Shown here: positions 36,701 through 45,556 of the stretch, one piece after another
Layout: every line of letters starts with the position of its first letter
Position numbering within the stretch: position 1 is the stretch's first letter
Assembly (NCBI GenBank): GCA_047947185.1
Contig: CP170502.1
Span: forward strand, 1,488,001-1,552,000
DNA: 64,000 nt
Direction of reading: 5' to 3'
DNA from: JANQJA01 sp047947185
Lineage (GTDB): Bacteria; Pseudomonadota; Gammaproteobacteria; Pseudomonadales; Azotimanducaceae
The notes under the pieces: generated by a model
The model's input: only the letters and a program-made list of their open reading frames with translations
The model's database searches: none
What the model was told of the DNA's origin: nothing
Program-made: the position numbers and the translations under genes

Positions 36701-37799
36701 TCAAATTACCGGCGACAATGTCCAGATCGCCATCTCTATCAACGTCTACAGGGGCCAGGTCAGTCAGAGCGCCGCCAGCCCACGCAAACAAGGGCTTTTC
36801 TTGAACCAGTTGGCCCTGGCTTAAGTTCAGCGCAGTAACTTGTCCCCCTGACTGGCGCAGGATGATCTCAGAGAGACCATCGGCGTCCAGATCATTCAAC
36901 AACACCTGCTCGATTTGTTCATCGCTCGAGAAGGCTACAACTGAAGGACCAAATGTACCACCTCCAAGATTCTCAATCGTCGACAGTGACGTTGCAGCAG
37001 AAACAATAAGATCCGGGTCGTCGTCCTGATCAAAATCAAAGGTCAAAATGCCGCTTGCTGGCGCCGCCATCGAATCAACTGGTATTGGATCAGAGAAACC
37101 GCCTCCTCCCTCGTTCCTGATCCACTGAACACCAGGACTCGAATCAACAGTTAAAACGATGTCCTCCCGGTCATCACCATCCAGATCTACAGCGGCAATA
37201 TCCTTCACCCCATTTGGCATCGACTGACGCACGATAGGCCAGCCCGAGCCAGGCGCCCAACTGGCAAATCCAGGGTTTTCCAACCAAACAAGTTCCTGAT
37301 CTGAAGCAGCAATGACATCCAGGTCACCGTCTTCATCAAAGTCAATCAAGGTGGATGCACTGAAGGTTGCAGCAGGCAGGCGCTGATCGAGAGTAGTGGA
37401 ATTCCCATAAAAGTCGCGCCCCGCTTCAACCATCGCATAAAAGACCAGCCCAAGCTCTTCGCTGTCCGACAGGCCATCGTTGTCATCATCGTTATCAGCG
37501 TTGTTGCCAATACCATCATTATCTGTATCCAGAGACTCTGAAGCATCAAACGGAAAGGCGTCACTGGTGTCGACTATGCCGTCACCGTCAGTGTCGAGCT
37601 CACTGTTTGTGCTTTGGGGCAGTGCACCGGAACCATTACTGCCAATGAAAGAGGATAACGGATCTGCTCTCAAATACCCGGCATGCAGGCACATACCAAG
37701 CGCCATAGCTGCCAGCCACAAAGCTTTGCAAGGGCGCCTGGACAACATCGATGCCGGAAGTGCCAGTTCAACTTTCCTGGTTTGCCATCTCTTCTCCAT
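33720..37799 (-). CDS. Exported FG-GAP/VCBS propeller protein with two module pairs
   Basis: 1359 residues. Signal peptide (to about residue 45, GYLRADP); type-3 repeats (68-115); about seven FG-GAP-like blades (135-490) with Ca-binding loops such as DFDEDGDLDVIAAS, DLDGDDREDIVLT and DVDRDGDLDIVAG, expected to form a beta-propeller; type-3 repeats including two of the MNDDWERSYGLNP type (495-612); a first module pair (615-870); a long type-3 run (883-1093); and a second, more diverged pair (1103-1359, closing EVIEVLD). It is probably a large extracellular adhesin or scaffold stabilised by calcium. It is a single-gene unit with repeat arrays at both ends. The second pair resembles the second pair of the next protein, so the double-pair design is likely inherited from one duplication. 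Confidence 0.88.
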   Translation of the reverse strand: MEKRWQTRKVELALPASMLSRRPCKALWLAAMALGMCLHAGYLRADPLSSFIGSNGSGALPQSTNSELDTDGDGIVDTSDAFPFDASESLDTDNDGIGNNADNDDDNDGLSDSEELGLVFYAMVEAGRDFYGNSTTLDQRLPAATFSASTLIDFDEDGDLDVIAASDQELVWLENPGFASWAPGSGWPIVRQSMPNGVKDIAAVDLDGDDREDIVLTVDSSPGVQWIRNEGGGGFSDPIPVDSMAAPASGILTFDFDQDDDPDLIVSAATSLSTIENLGGGTFGPSVVAFSSDEQIEQVLLNDLDADGLSEIILRQSGGQVTALNLSQGQLVQEKPLFAWAGGALTDLAPVDVDRDGDLDIVAGNLIPSQIVWFENTSDLVFTAGQKLTDWDGYPELQAVDIDQDGDLDILVKTSFARVGVAWLENVPSGWKEPYYLIDYPNIETGVREHWQFEDLTGDGYPDLVGAFSLHSYSGNTHAVGYFQVSSNPQSIDTDSDGVPDGEDSAPQRGTPDDVDGDLMNDDWERSYGLNPADPFDAARDPDGDGQSNLQEYLAGSNPLNSPGDLDGDRMNDEWEISYGLDPTDPSDAWIDTDGDGQRNIREYQNGTDPTRSLVTRLQNLAVRGFVGTGDDVLIGGLVITGSMPKTVVIRARGPALAEAGLADVLADPELALFQGAAILDSNNDWATHPGVDLIPADLKPADYPSEAIIATTLPPGAYTAIVSGHNESTGIGLVEMFEVNDTGYTRLQNISARAFTGAGDRVAIGGLVISGPTAKKVVIRAKGPSLVEAGVQDSLFNPMLTIFSGSKAIMQNDNWDSNANAGKACIPLDLQPDNWLESAVFLNLQPGAYTAIMEGADGGSGIGIVEVFEVLEEVSTSSIDCDTDTDSDGVPDAVDDFPFDGAEMIDTDQDGIGNNADTDDDNDGVLDVNDALPYDAKESVDTDSDGVGDAADAFPTDRAESKDTDRDGIGNVADLDDDNDGVPDTQDTFPFDATESVDTDGDGLGDNADTDDDNDGVLDVNDDFPLDATESVDTDGDGIGNNADTDDDGDGIPDAEEVAPLEKMDTDGDGIGDNLDTDDDNDGILDSEDIAPLDSAVPWSTSRLFSMSTRGYVGSGDNVMIGRFTINGTEPKPVILRALGTDLALHGVWGALADPELALFSGATLLDSNDNWESHPGANLIPENLKPSHSVEAAIVTTLDPGTYTVIVGGRDSTEGLAVLEMTELNSSSEIRIEELATRAYVGNGDDVLISGFMIAGPSARKVVIRALGPSLTEQGVPGALANPELAIFSGASFIKTNDDWESPDNSDKENIPLSLRPTNSLEAAVYMELEPGPYTAIVVGVDGGTGVGIVEVIEVLD

Positions 37800-37877
37800 A
37801 GGTCATTTCCTTATCAGGAATGTACTAGACTTAATAATCGCCGTAGTACTCAGAGAAAACTCAGCCTCTCAAAAAAT

Positions 37878-38101
37878 AGATCTCTCCACTTCGGCCTTCC
37901 GGCCTCCGGTCGAGAAGACGGTAAGTGCCTTACGACCTTCGATCGGGACGACAACACAGTTGTCGTTTCGACTGGAGCCGCGTTAGCGGCGGAACGGAGA
38001 AATCTCGTCCCTCAAAACCGTGATCTCTCCACTGCGGCCCTGCGGGCCTTCGGTCGACATGACGGAGCATAAACGATCCTGCGGCCTCCGGTCGGGACGA
38101 C
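37878..38101. repeat. Palindromic repeat array
   Basis: A short array of A and B arms between the FG-GAP gene start and the next stop codon. It ends in CCTGCGGCCTCCGGTCGGG, five bases before the sequence CTCTAGTCGAGCAC that holds the TAG of the LVIVD protein. Confidence 0.88.
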
Positions 38102-38105
38102 GCCT

Positions 38106-41100
38106 CTAGTCGAGCACCTCAAATACCTCAACAATACCCACACCGGTGCCGCCGTCGGCGCCATCCACAATGGCCGTGTAGGGACCAGGCGCCAGTTCCA
38201 TGTAGACTGCGGATTCAAGGCTATTGGTCGGGCGCAAGCCGGCAGGGATTTTCTCCTTGTCGATATTGTCCGAGCTGTCCCAGTCGTTATTGGTCTTGAT
38301 CACCGTGGCACCTGAGAAGATCGCAATCTCTGGGTTAGCCAACGTACCAGGCACACCCTGCTCTGCGAGACTTGGCCCAAGCCCCCGGATTACTACCTTT
38401 CGTGAAGTCCCCTCGGGCCCGCGGATCACGAACCCACCAACCAACACATTCTCGCCAGTGCCGACAAGTCCTCGCGTGGCAAGTTCAACGAAACGGGACT
38501 CTCCGTCGGTTTCAATACCGTACATCTCCAGGTAAGCCAATCCTTCTGCACCATCCTTGCCGCCGATGATGGCGGTATAGGTACCCGGCTCCAGGGTCGT
38601 AGCTATAACCGCCTCAAGTGGGTAGGCTGTGGGTTTCAGGTCTTGGGGAATCAGATCTACACCCGGGTGGGTTTCCCAGTTGTCGTTACTGTCAATGACC
38701 GTCGCGCCTGAGAAAAGCGCTATTTCAGGATCAGCGAGCGTCCCGGAGAGCCCCCATTCGACGAGGGCAGGGCCCCGCGTCCGAAGAATCACTGTCTTCG
38801 GCTCTGAACCGCCGATGGTGAACCTACCAATCATCACATTGTCGCCGCTGCCTACATATCCCCGGGTGGCCATATAGAAAAATCGCGTCGTTATCACGGG
38901 TAAATCTGAATCCAGGGGTGCAATATCATCATCATCCGGCGTACCGTCATTGTCATCATCGGTATCTTCATTGTTGCCAATACCATCACCATCGGTATCC
39001 ACGCTCTCTGCAGCGTCTAGCGGGATGTCATCGTCGACATCAAGCACGCCATCATTGTCGTCATCGGTGTCTGCATTGTTGCCCAGGCCATCACCATCGG
39101 TATCCACACTCTCTGCAGCGTCCAGCGGAAAGTCATCGTCTGTGTCTGGCACACCATCACTGTCATCATCGGTGTCTGCGTTATTGCCCAGGCCATCACC
39201 ATCGGTATCCACACTCTCTGCAGCGTCTAGCGGAAAGTCATCGTCTGTGTCTGGCACACCATCATTGTCGTCATCGGTGTCTGTGTTATTGCCGACGCCA
39301 TCGCTGTCACTATCCACACTTTCCATACTATTCTCGGGGAACGCGTCTGCCGCATCAAAGACGCTATCGCCATCTGTATCTTCATAACAATCGACTGGTG
39401 CAGGCGTGCCCGTTTCAAGGACCTCGAACACCTCCACAATGGCAATACCGCTGCCGCCGTCAGCACCTTCGACAATGGCTGTGTACGAACCCGGTGGCAG
39501 GCTCAGAACAACGGCCGCATCTGCGCTGTTGTTGGGCCGAAGATCGAGCGGCAAACACGCATCCTCTCTGATTGGCACGGTGCCCCAGTCATCATTCTGC
39601 AGAATCAATTCTGTGCCAGAGAAAATAGATAGCAGAGGATCGGCCAGTGCACCTTTGACCCCAAGTTCTGCGAGGCTTGGCCCCTTGGCGCGGATGACCA
39701 CTTGCTTGGGCTTATCCCCCGCAACAACGAGCCCACCAATCAACACCTTGTCACCAGTGCCGACAAATCCTCGCGTGGCTATATTCTGCAGGCGGGTCAC
39801 GCCGGTGTCATCCACCTCGAAGATCTCAACCAGGCCAATACCCGTGGTACCATTCTTGCCGCCAACAATGGCCGTATAGGCACCGGGTGCCAGGGTTGTC
39901 GCAATCACGGCCTCGTTTGGATAAGCCGTCGGCTTCAGGTCTTCCGGAATCAGGCTAACGCCCGCATGCGACTCCCAGTGTTCGTTGCCGTCGAATGGAG
40001 AAGCACCGGAGAAGAGCACCATCTCCGGATCCAGCAGCGCACCCGACACACCGGCATCCGCAAGTGACGGACCACGCGCCCGAATCACCACCGTCTTGGG
40101 CTCGGTACCCGTGATAATCAGACCACCAATCAGTACGTTATCTCCCTCACCAACATACCCCCGAGACGATAGATTTCTGAGCCTGCCCGGTGCCAAATTG
40201 CTTGGATTAAACGGGAAGATATCAGCCTCGTCTGGAATGCCGTCGTTGTCATCGTCTGTATCAGCGTTGTTGCCGATACCATCGGCGTCAAAATCTTCTG
40301 TCTCAGTCAGGTCGAGGGGAAGCGCGTCAAGATCATCAGGAACACCATCGTTGTCATCATCTGTATCAGCATTGTTTCCAATTCCGTCATTGTCGGTATC
40401 CAGGAACTCTGATGCATCCGCTGGAAAGACGTCGCTGCTGTCAATAACACCATCGCCGTCTGTATCGACAGACACTGAGTCATCGGTCACCGTCACGATC
40501 CTAGAGATACTGGACTCAGCCCCATCCAAATCGGCTACCGTATAACTGAACGAATAGACACCGGGCGCTGATGTATCCACCTGGTCATCAATAACGAAGT
40601 TGGCCAGGACACCATCTTCAGGATCCCTGGCCATGGCCCCCGCATCGACGTAGGTATCGCCGACACGCACGGTCACCCTTGAAGAGCCGATCAGTTGAAT
40701 CGCCGGTGGCTCGTGAACGACAAGCTGTAGCTGTTTGAATCCCGATGCGCCGTATACCGCCAGCTCGTAGGTTCCTGGCTCTTTCGGGCTTTGGAGCAAA
40801 ACACGAATCTCCGTGTCACTCAAAACCGTCGTGTCCAAACTCTTGATCGGTAAACTTTCCGGACCCAACGTGGCCAGGTAGTCCAGAGCGTGCCTGGAGA
40901 GCTGGACCTCGGCCTGGGTTTCAATTACAGGTCGAAAGGGATCAGAGATATCTACTATATCTACTATCCAAGGTGTTGATGGATTCCGAGAGAAGATTTG
41001 CACAAACAGCCGGTCACCAATGGCCGTCAACGAATCGATTGACCCATATTCCGGGCTCGGGAGATATGCGACGAAGTTCGGAGCAGTCTTGTCGCTGATA

Positions 41101-43622
41101 TCGAGGACATAAAGACCCTGATCTCCCTCTTGTGCGCTAAATGCGAGGTCACCTAGAACCCGAAAAGCACGGCGGGGGCCTGGAATGGTACCCACAACCG
41201 TTGGCAATGAGGGCACAGAGATGTCGACAATGAGTTCATCCAGGTACAAAAAATCATCGACGAGTGAGATCGGCCCCGGATCTTTCGAAAGCTCAAGCCT
41301 GGCAATCACAACTGGGCTTTCGGGGATACTGACATCGATGACCTGAAGCCCACCTTCGCCCCAGTTTACAGAGCCTCGATAGGACACATAGGCAATGCTA
41401 TCTTTAATCGCCACATCTACCATGTTCAACGTTGGTGTAGCGTGACTGCCAATAAACTGTGGCGACGACGGTGTGCTGACATCAATAATGCCGAGCCCCC
41501 CTCCCAGAGACACATAGGCTTTGTCTCCTTCTACGACCATTATAGGCAGTGCCTGACCCCACCCGCCCGCATCGAGGTCAAGCGATCCGAGGAGCGTCCA
41601 ATTTGGCGGTGAACTGATGTCAAAGATCTGAAAATCCCAACGTCCGCGCAGATAGACGATGTCGTCGACTACTACGAGGGTAGTTTGAGAATACCCGGTT
41701 TCCAATGCCTCGGGCAGAACCCAATCGCTAATGAGAGAAACCCGCGTATCCGCATCAAAGCCGCTGCCAGCAATACTGAGCTGCAGGTCTCTACCGGCTA
41801 TGCCCATGAGGGGGGTGTCTGATGTTACCGTCAGCTCAACGCGGTTGGTTGGATCCAGCGGGTAAAGATCATCAACATCAAGAATACCGTCACCGTCATC
41901 ATCCTGGTCAGCGATGTCGCCCATCCCATCCCAGTCGGAATCCCTGGTCTCAGTCAGATCGAGGGGAAACGCGTCTAACGCGTCGACAACACCATCGTTG
42001 TCGTCGTCTCGATCCGCGTTGTTGCCGATTCCGTCATTGTCTGTATCCAGAGACTCTGATGCGTCTTCAGGAAAAACGTCACTGCTGTCGATAACGCCGT
42101 CATTGTCCGAATCGACAAAAACTGCCTCGTTAGTCACGGTGACAATGCGGGAAACGCTGGACTCAGCCCCGGCTGAATCAGTGACCGTATAACTAAACGA
42201 ATAGATACCCGGCATTGTTGAATCGACCTGGTCATCGATAGAATAGTCGGTCAGCACCCCATCTTCAGGATCCAGCGCAATCACCCCTTCGTCAACATAG
42301 CTGTCTGCGACCTGGACGGTCGCTCTTGAAGAACCAATCAGTTGAATCATCGGTGGTTCGTTGATCACAAAATCAACAGTGACTGTCACGGTCTCGAACC
42401 CTACTGCACTTGCCACTGAGACTTCGTAGGTATAACTTCCGGCTTCACCAGGACTCTTCAACTCCACCTGAATTTCCGAGTCGCTCACCAGGCTTACTTG
42501 CAAATTGCTAATGCCGATACTTTGAGGGCCAGCTGCCACTAGATAGTCGAGGACACCCTCGGGTGCGAAGTAGTCTGCTCTACCTGCAATCACGGGTGAG
42601 TAAGGGTCGCTGACGTCTACTATCCATGCTCTGTCACCGCCGGATACCACCGCCCGGTCTCCGATTACAGAGATACGATGGATGGATTCGTTTCCTGGCA
42701 TCTCTACTGAGGAGATAACCACAGGAGATGATTTATCGCTCACGTCAACTACCGCGAACCCGCCCACACCATCCGCAATGTAGGCCAGCTCATCAGTCGC
42801 AAAAACATCAACGCTCAGTTCGGTATAAACACTACCTAAAAGTCTGGGCACCGAAGGCGTGGAGATATCAACAACATGCAAACCAGAGTTAAACCCAACA
42901 ATGTAAGCCGTGTCGCCAACAATCATGAGCTTTTCAACAAATCCGGGGATATCAAGATTAGCGAGCAAAACAGGGTTTTCGGAAATGCTCACATCAATGA
43001 CTTGAAGGGCACCGTAACCGTTGCCGAACGACGTATAGACGACGTACGCAATGTCTTCCCGAACCACAACGTCGCTAGGATGGGGAGCAGGTACAGTTTG
43101 TGTAGTGTCATCCTGAACCACAACATCGTTGGCTCTGGGAACAGGTATAGTTTGAGTATTCAATACCTGCGGCGATGATGGCGTACTGACATCTACGATC
43201 AGCAGTCCTTCGAAACCTGCAAGGTAGGCCTTATCATTAGCCACAGCAAGCCTATTCCCAACAACCGCGAGCGAGCCGAGCAACGTTGATTCACCCGGGG
43301 AATGAATGTCATAGATTTTCAGGTAACTGTCTAACAGCAGGTAAAGCCTATCCCCAACAAGCACACTGGCGTCAGGCTTCCCGGAGGTCAGAACATCCGG
43401 CAGAGCCGATTCACCGCTGATGGAAACCCGAGTATTCTCATCGAACCCGCTACCTTCGATGGTTAGCGTCAGATCAATGCCGACCACTCCCTTCAGCGGA
43501 GAGATGGACGATACCGAGAGGTCTGCATGTGCCGCGGCTGCGAGCAAAGAAAGCGCCAGGCCAATTACACAAAACCTGATTGAGGCATTGTGTGTGGCAG
43601 GGGAGGCTGCATTTTTATACAT
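38106..43622 (-). CDS. Giant exported LVIVD-repeat protein with two module pairs
   Basis: 1838 residues from the ATG at 43622, which has GAGGGG 7 nt upstream (the longer frame begins at TTG 43637). Signal peptide (to about 37); a TIG-like start (SSISPLKGVVGIDLTLTIEG); LVIVD beta-propeller repeats (about 70-385: GLLIVDVSTPSSP, GLHVVDISTPSVP); an Ig-like domain (MIQLIGSSRATVQVADSYVD, DEDG-type core); and type-3 repeats. From about residue 600 this whole block recurs (GIAGRDLQLSIAGSGFDADT, GLGIIDVSTPSSPQF, IQLIGSSRVTVRVGDTYVD). Then come module pair 1 (about 1147-1400), type-3 repeats with a near-perfect 32-residue period, and module pair 2 (about 1579-1838, closing EVFEVLD). It is likely a surface protein and the largest in the window; no catalytic motif is seen. 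Confidence 0.88.
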   Translation of the reverse strand: MYKNAASPATHNASIRFCVIGLALSLLAAAAHADLSVSSISPLKGVVGIDLTLTIEGSGFDENTRVSISGESALPDVLTSGKPDASVLVGDRLYLLLDSYLKIYDIHSPGESTLLGSLAVVGNRLAVANDKAYLAGFEGLLIVDVSTPSSPQVLNTQTIPVPRANDVVVQDDTTQTVPAPHPSDVVVREDIAYVVYTSFGNGYGALQVIDVSISENPVLLANLDIPGFVEKLMIVGDTAYIVGFNSGLHVVDISTPSVPRLLGSVYTELSVDVFATDELAYIADGVGGFAVVDVSDKSSPVVISSVEMPGNESIHRISVIGDRAVVSGGDRAWIVDVSDPYSPVIAGRADYFAPEGVLDYLVAAGPQSIGISNLQVSLVSDSEIQVELKSPGEAGSYTYEVSVASAVGFETVTVTVDFVINEPPMIQLIGSSRATVQVADSYVDEGVIALDPEDGVLTDYSIDDQVDSTMPGIYSFSYTVTDSAGAESSVSRIVTVTNEAVFVDSDNDGVIDSSDVFPEDASESLDTDNDGIGNNADRDDDNDGVVDALDAFPLDLTETRDSDWDGMGDIADQDDDGDGILDVDDLYPLDPTNRVELTVTSDTPLMGIAGRDLQLSIAGSGFDADTRVSLISDWVLPEALETGYSQTTLVVVDDIVYLRGRWDFQIFDISSPPNWTLLGSLDLDAGGWGQALPIMVVEGDKAYVSLGGGLGIIDVSTPSSPQFIGSHATPTLNMVDVAIKDSIAYVSYRGSVNWGEGGLQVIDVSIPESPVVIARLELSKDPGPISLVDDFLYLDELIVDISVPSLPTVVGTIPGPRRAFRVLGDLAFSAQEGDQGLYVLDISDKTAPNFVAYLPSPEYGSIDSLTAIGDRLFVQIFSRNPSTPWIVDIVDISDPFRPVIETQAEVQLSRHALDYLATLGPESLPIKSLDTTVLSDTEIRVLLQSPKEPGTYELAVYGASGFKQLQLVVHEPPAIQLIGSSRVTVRVGDTYVDAGAMARDPEDGVLANFVIDDQVDTSAPGVYSFSYTVADLDGAESSISRIVTVTDDSVSVDTDGDGVIDSSDVFPADASEFLDTDNDGIGNNADTDDDNDGVPDDLDALPLDLTETEDFDADGIGNNADTDDDNDGIPDEADIFPFNPSNLAPGRLRNLSSRGYVGEGDNVLIGGLIITGTEPKTVVIRARGPSLADAGVSGALLDPEMVLFSGASPFDGNEHWESHAGVSLIPEDLKPTAYPNEAVIATTLAPGAYTAIVGGKNGTTGIGLVEIFEVDDTGVTRLQNIATRGFVGTGDKVLIGGLVVAGDKPKQVVIRAKGPSLAELGVKGALADPLLSIFSGTELILQNDDWGTVPIREDACLPLDLRPNNSADAAVVLSLPPGSYTAIVEGADGGSGIAIVEVFEVLETGTPAPVDCYEDTDGDSVFDAADAFPENSMESVDSDSDGVGNNTDTDDDNDGVPDTDDDFPLDAAESVDTDGDGLGNNADTDDDSDGVPDTDDDFPLDAAESVDTDGDGLGNNADTDDDNDGVLDVDDDIPLDAAESVDTDGDGIGNNEDTDDDNDGTPDDDDIAPLDSDLPVITTRFFYMATRGYVGSGDNVMIGRFTIGGSEPKTVILRTRGPALVEWGLSGTLADPEIALFSGATVIDSNDNWETHPGVDLIPQDLKPTAYPLEAVIATTLEPGTYTAIIGGKDGAEGLAYLEMYGIETDGESRFVELATRGLVGTGENVLVGGFVIRGPEGTSRKVVIRGLGPSLAEQGVPGTLANPEIAIFSGATVIKTNNDWDSSDNIDKEKIPAGLRPTNSLESAVYMELAPGPYTAIVDGADGGTGVGIVEVFEVLD

Positions 43623-43663
43623 AGTCGTGCCCCTCAATAATCTTTAGCGCGCCGGCGCGAACT

Positions 43664-43965
43664 GAGATCCCTCCGCTACGGCCTGCGGCCTCCGGTCGGG
43701 ATGACGGTGGCGTGACGTCCCTCCACTGCGGTCGGGACGACGGCTACGCCGTCGTTTCGACTGGAGCGGCGTCAGCCGACAGCATTGTTGTCGTTTCGAC
43801 TGAAGCGGCGCAGCCGACTGCATTGTTGTCGTTTCGACTGGAGCCGCGTTAGCGGCGGAATGGAGAAATCTCAGACCACGAAAGACGAGATCCCTCCGCT
43901 CCGGCCTTACGGCCTCCGGTCGGGATGACGGTGGTGTGAGGTCCCTCCACTGCGGTCGGGACGAC
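43664..43965. repeat. Palindromic repeat array
   Basis: Composite A/B units, with two truncated B arms ending CAGCCGAC..GCATTGTT. Its right end abuts the upstream region of the LVIVD gene; its left end lies five bases from the CTAGTCGAGCAC stop-codon segment of the cohesin-like protein gene. Confidence 0.9.
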
Positions 43966-43969
43966 GCCT

Positions 43970-45556
43970 CTAGTCGAGCACCTCAAACACCTCAACAATA
44001 CCCACACCGGTACCGCCATCGGCGCCATCCACAATGGCCGTGTAGGCACCCGGGGCCAGTTCCATGTAGACCGTCGCCTCGAGACTGTTGGTGGGGCGCA
44101 GGTCGACGGGAATCTTGTCCTTATCGATATTGTCCTCGCTGTCCCAGCTATCGTTGGTCTTGATGACGCTTGCACCCGAGAAAATGGCCAGTCGTGGATT
44201 CGCCAGTGCACCAGGCACACCCTGCTCCGTCAGGCTGGGGCCTTTGGCACGAATCACCACTTTCTTGGGTTCGCTGCCGGAAATCACCAGGCCCCCAATC
44301 ATCACGCCGTCACCCGTATCGACAAAACCACGCGTCGCAATATTCTGGAGCCGCGTCACTCCGGTGTCATCAACTTCAAAAATTTCCACCAGGCCAATAC
44401 CGGTTAACCCGTCCTTACCACCAACAATGGCGGTGTAGGCGCCAGGGTTCAACGTTGTGGCAATCACCGCTTCGCTGGGGTAGTCCGTCGGCTTCAGGTC
44501 TTCCGGAATCAGGTTGACACCCGGATGGGATTCCCAGTTGTCGTTGCTGTCAATGACAGACGCGCCCGAGAAGAGCGCAATCTCGGGGTCAGCCAGCGCG
44601 CCGGTCACACCTGCATCTTCAAGTGCCGGGCCACGCGCCCTTATCACCACCGTCTTGGGTTCCGTACCAGTGATGATCAAACCGCCAATCAACACGTTGT
44701 CGCCCGTGCCGACAAAACCACGTGTTGCAAGGTTCTTCAGGCGACTGGCTGGCCCTTCCGGTTCACTGCGCGTTGGATCGAGCGGAAACGCATCGTCGAC
44801 ATCCGGCACGCCGTCGTTGTCGTCATCATCATCAGCGTTGTTGCCAAACGCATCACCATCAGTGTTCAGCGTTTCCGTAGGGTCCAGGGGGAAAGCATCC
44901 TCTACGTCGGGCACACCATCGTTATCGTCATCGGGATCTGCGTTATTACCGGTACCATCATTGTCGGTATCCGTTGTCTCCGATGGATCCTGTGGGAAGG
45001 CATCCTCCGCATCAGGTACACCATCCTTATCGCTGTCGGGATTCACATCAGCAGCGCTGACCCTAAGCGATTGTGTTGCAATGGACTGATTGCGCGGCGC
45101 GATGACCGTCAGGTTGAGCTGGGTTGAATCGGCAAAACTGCCTGTCGTTTGCACATCCAGGTCAAACAGGCTGGTGCTCGCAACACCGGGCCAGCTACCC
45201 GCAACATCCACCCAGGACACCAGGATGAACCTGTCTGTTCGCTCATCGCCGTCCAGGTTATCAACGTCTGCCTGCGAACGCGCTACACCCAGTGAGGCCG
45301 GTGAATAGACGTTGCGAACGCCAACACTGCCGAGCGCCGTCGAATCATAGTGAATGCGTACACCTGCGCCGTTCCCGGCTTCGAATGCACCGTTGGCAAG
45401 ATCAAACTGCACGCTCGCCAATTCGCTGGGCAGCACCTGCACCTCCGGTACAGCAGGCGCTATGGTCATTGCTCCAACATACAGCGGCGCACACAGCACC
45501 GCTGTCATCGCCAGTCGAGCCAGCACGCGGGATCTACTATTGAGAGCCTGCATCAA
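43970..45556 (-). CDS. Exported cohesin-like protein with module pair
   Basis: 528 residues: signal peptide (about 1-29); a beta-sandwich of cohesin type (about 32-168), with VQFDLANGAFEAGNGAGVRI, HYDSTALGS, VSWVDVAGSWPGV and SLFDLDVQTTG; type-3 repeats (170-264); and the alpha/beta pair (266-528, closing EVFEVLD). Its ATG overlaps the stop of the dockerin/cohesin-like gene (ATGA), so the two are translationally coupled. Cohesin-type domains bind dockerin modules in cellulosomes and related assemblies; the coupled partner ends in a dockerin-like Ca loop. Direct binding between them is inference. Confidence 0.83.
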   Translation of the reverse strand: MMQALNSRSRVLARLAMTAVLCAPLYVGAMTIAPAVPEVQVLPSELASVQFDLANGAFEAGNGAGVRIHYDSTALGSVGVRNVYSPASLGVARSQADVDNLDGDERTDRFILVSWVDVAGSWPGVASTSLFDLDVQTTGSFADSTQLNLTVIAPRNQSIATQSLRVSAADVNPDSDKDGVPDAEDAFPQDPSETTDTDNDGTGNNADPDDDNDGVPDVEDAFPLDPTETLNTDGDAFGNNADDDDDNDGVPDVDDAFPLDPTRSEPEGPASRLKNLATRGFVGTGDNVLIGGLIITGTEPKTVVIRARGPALEDAGVTGALADPEIALFSGASVIDSNDNWESHPGVNLIPEDLKPTDYPSEAVIATTLNPGAYTAIVGGKDGLTGIGLVEIFEVDDTGVTRLQNIATRGFVDTGDGVMIGGLVISGSEPKKVVIRAKGPSLTEQGVPGALANPRLAIFSGASVIKTNDSWDSEDNIDKDKIPVDLRPTNSLEATVYMELAPGAYTAIVDGADGGTGVGIVEVFEVLD

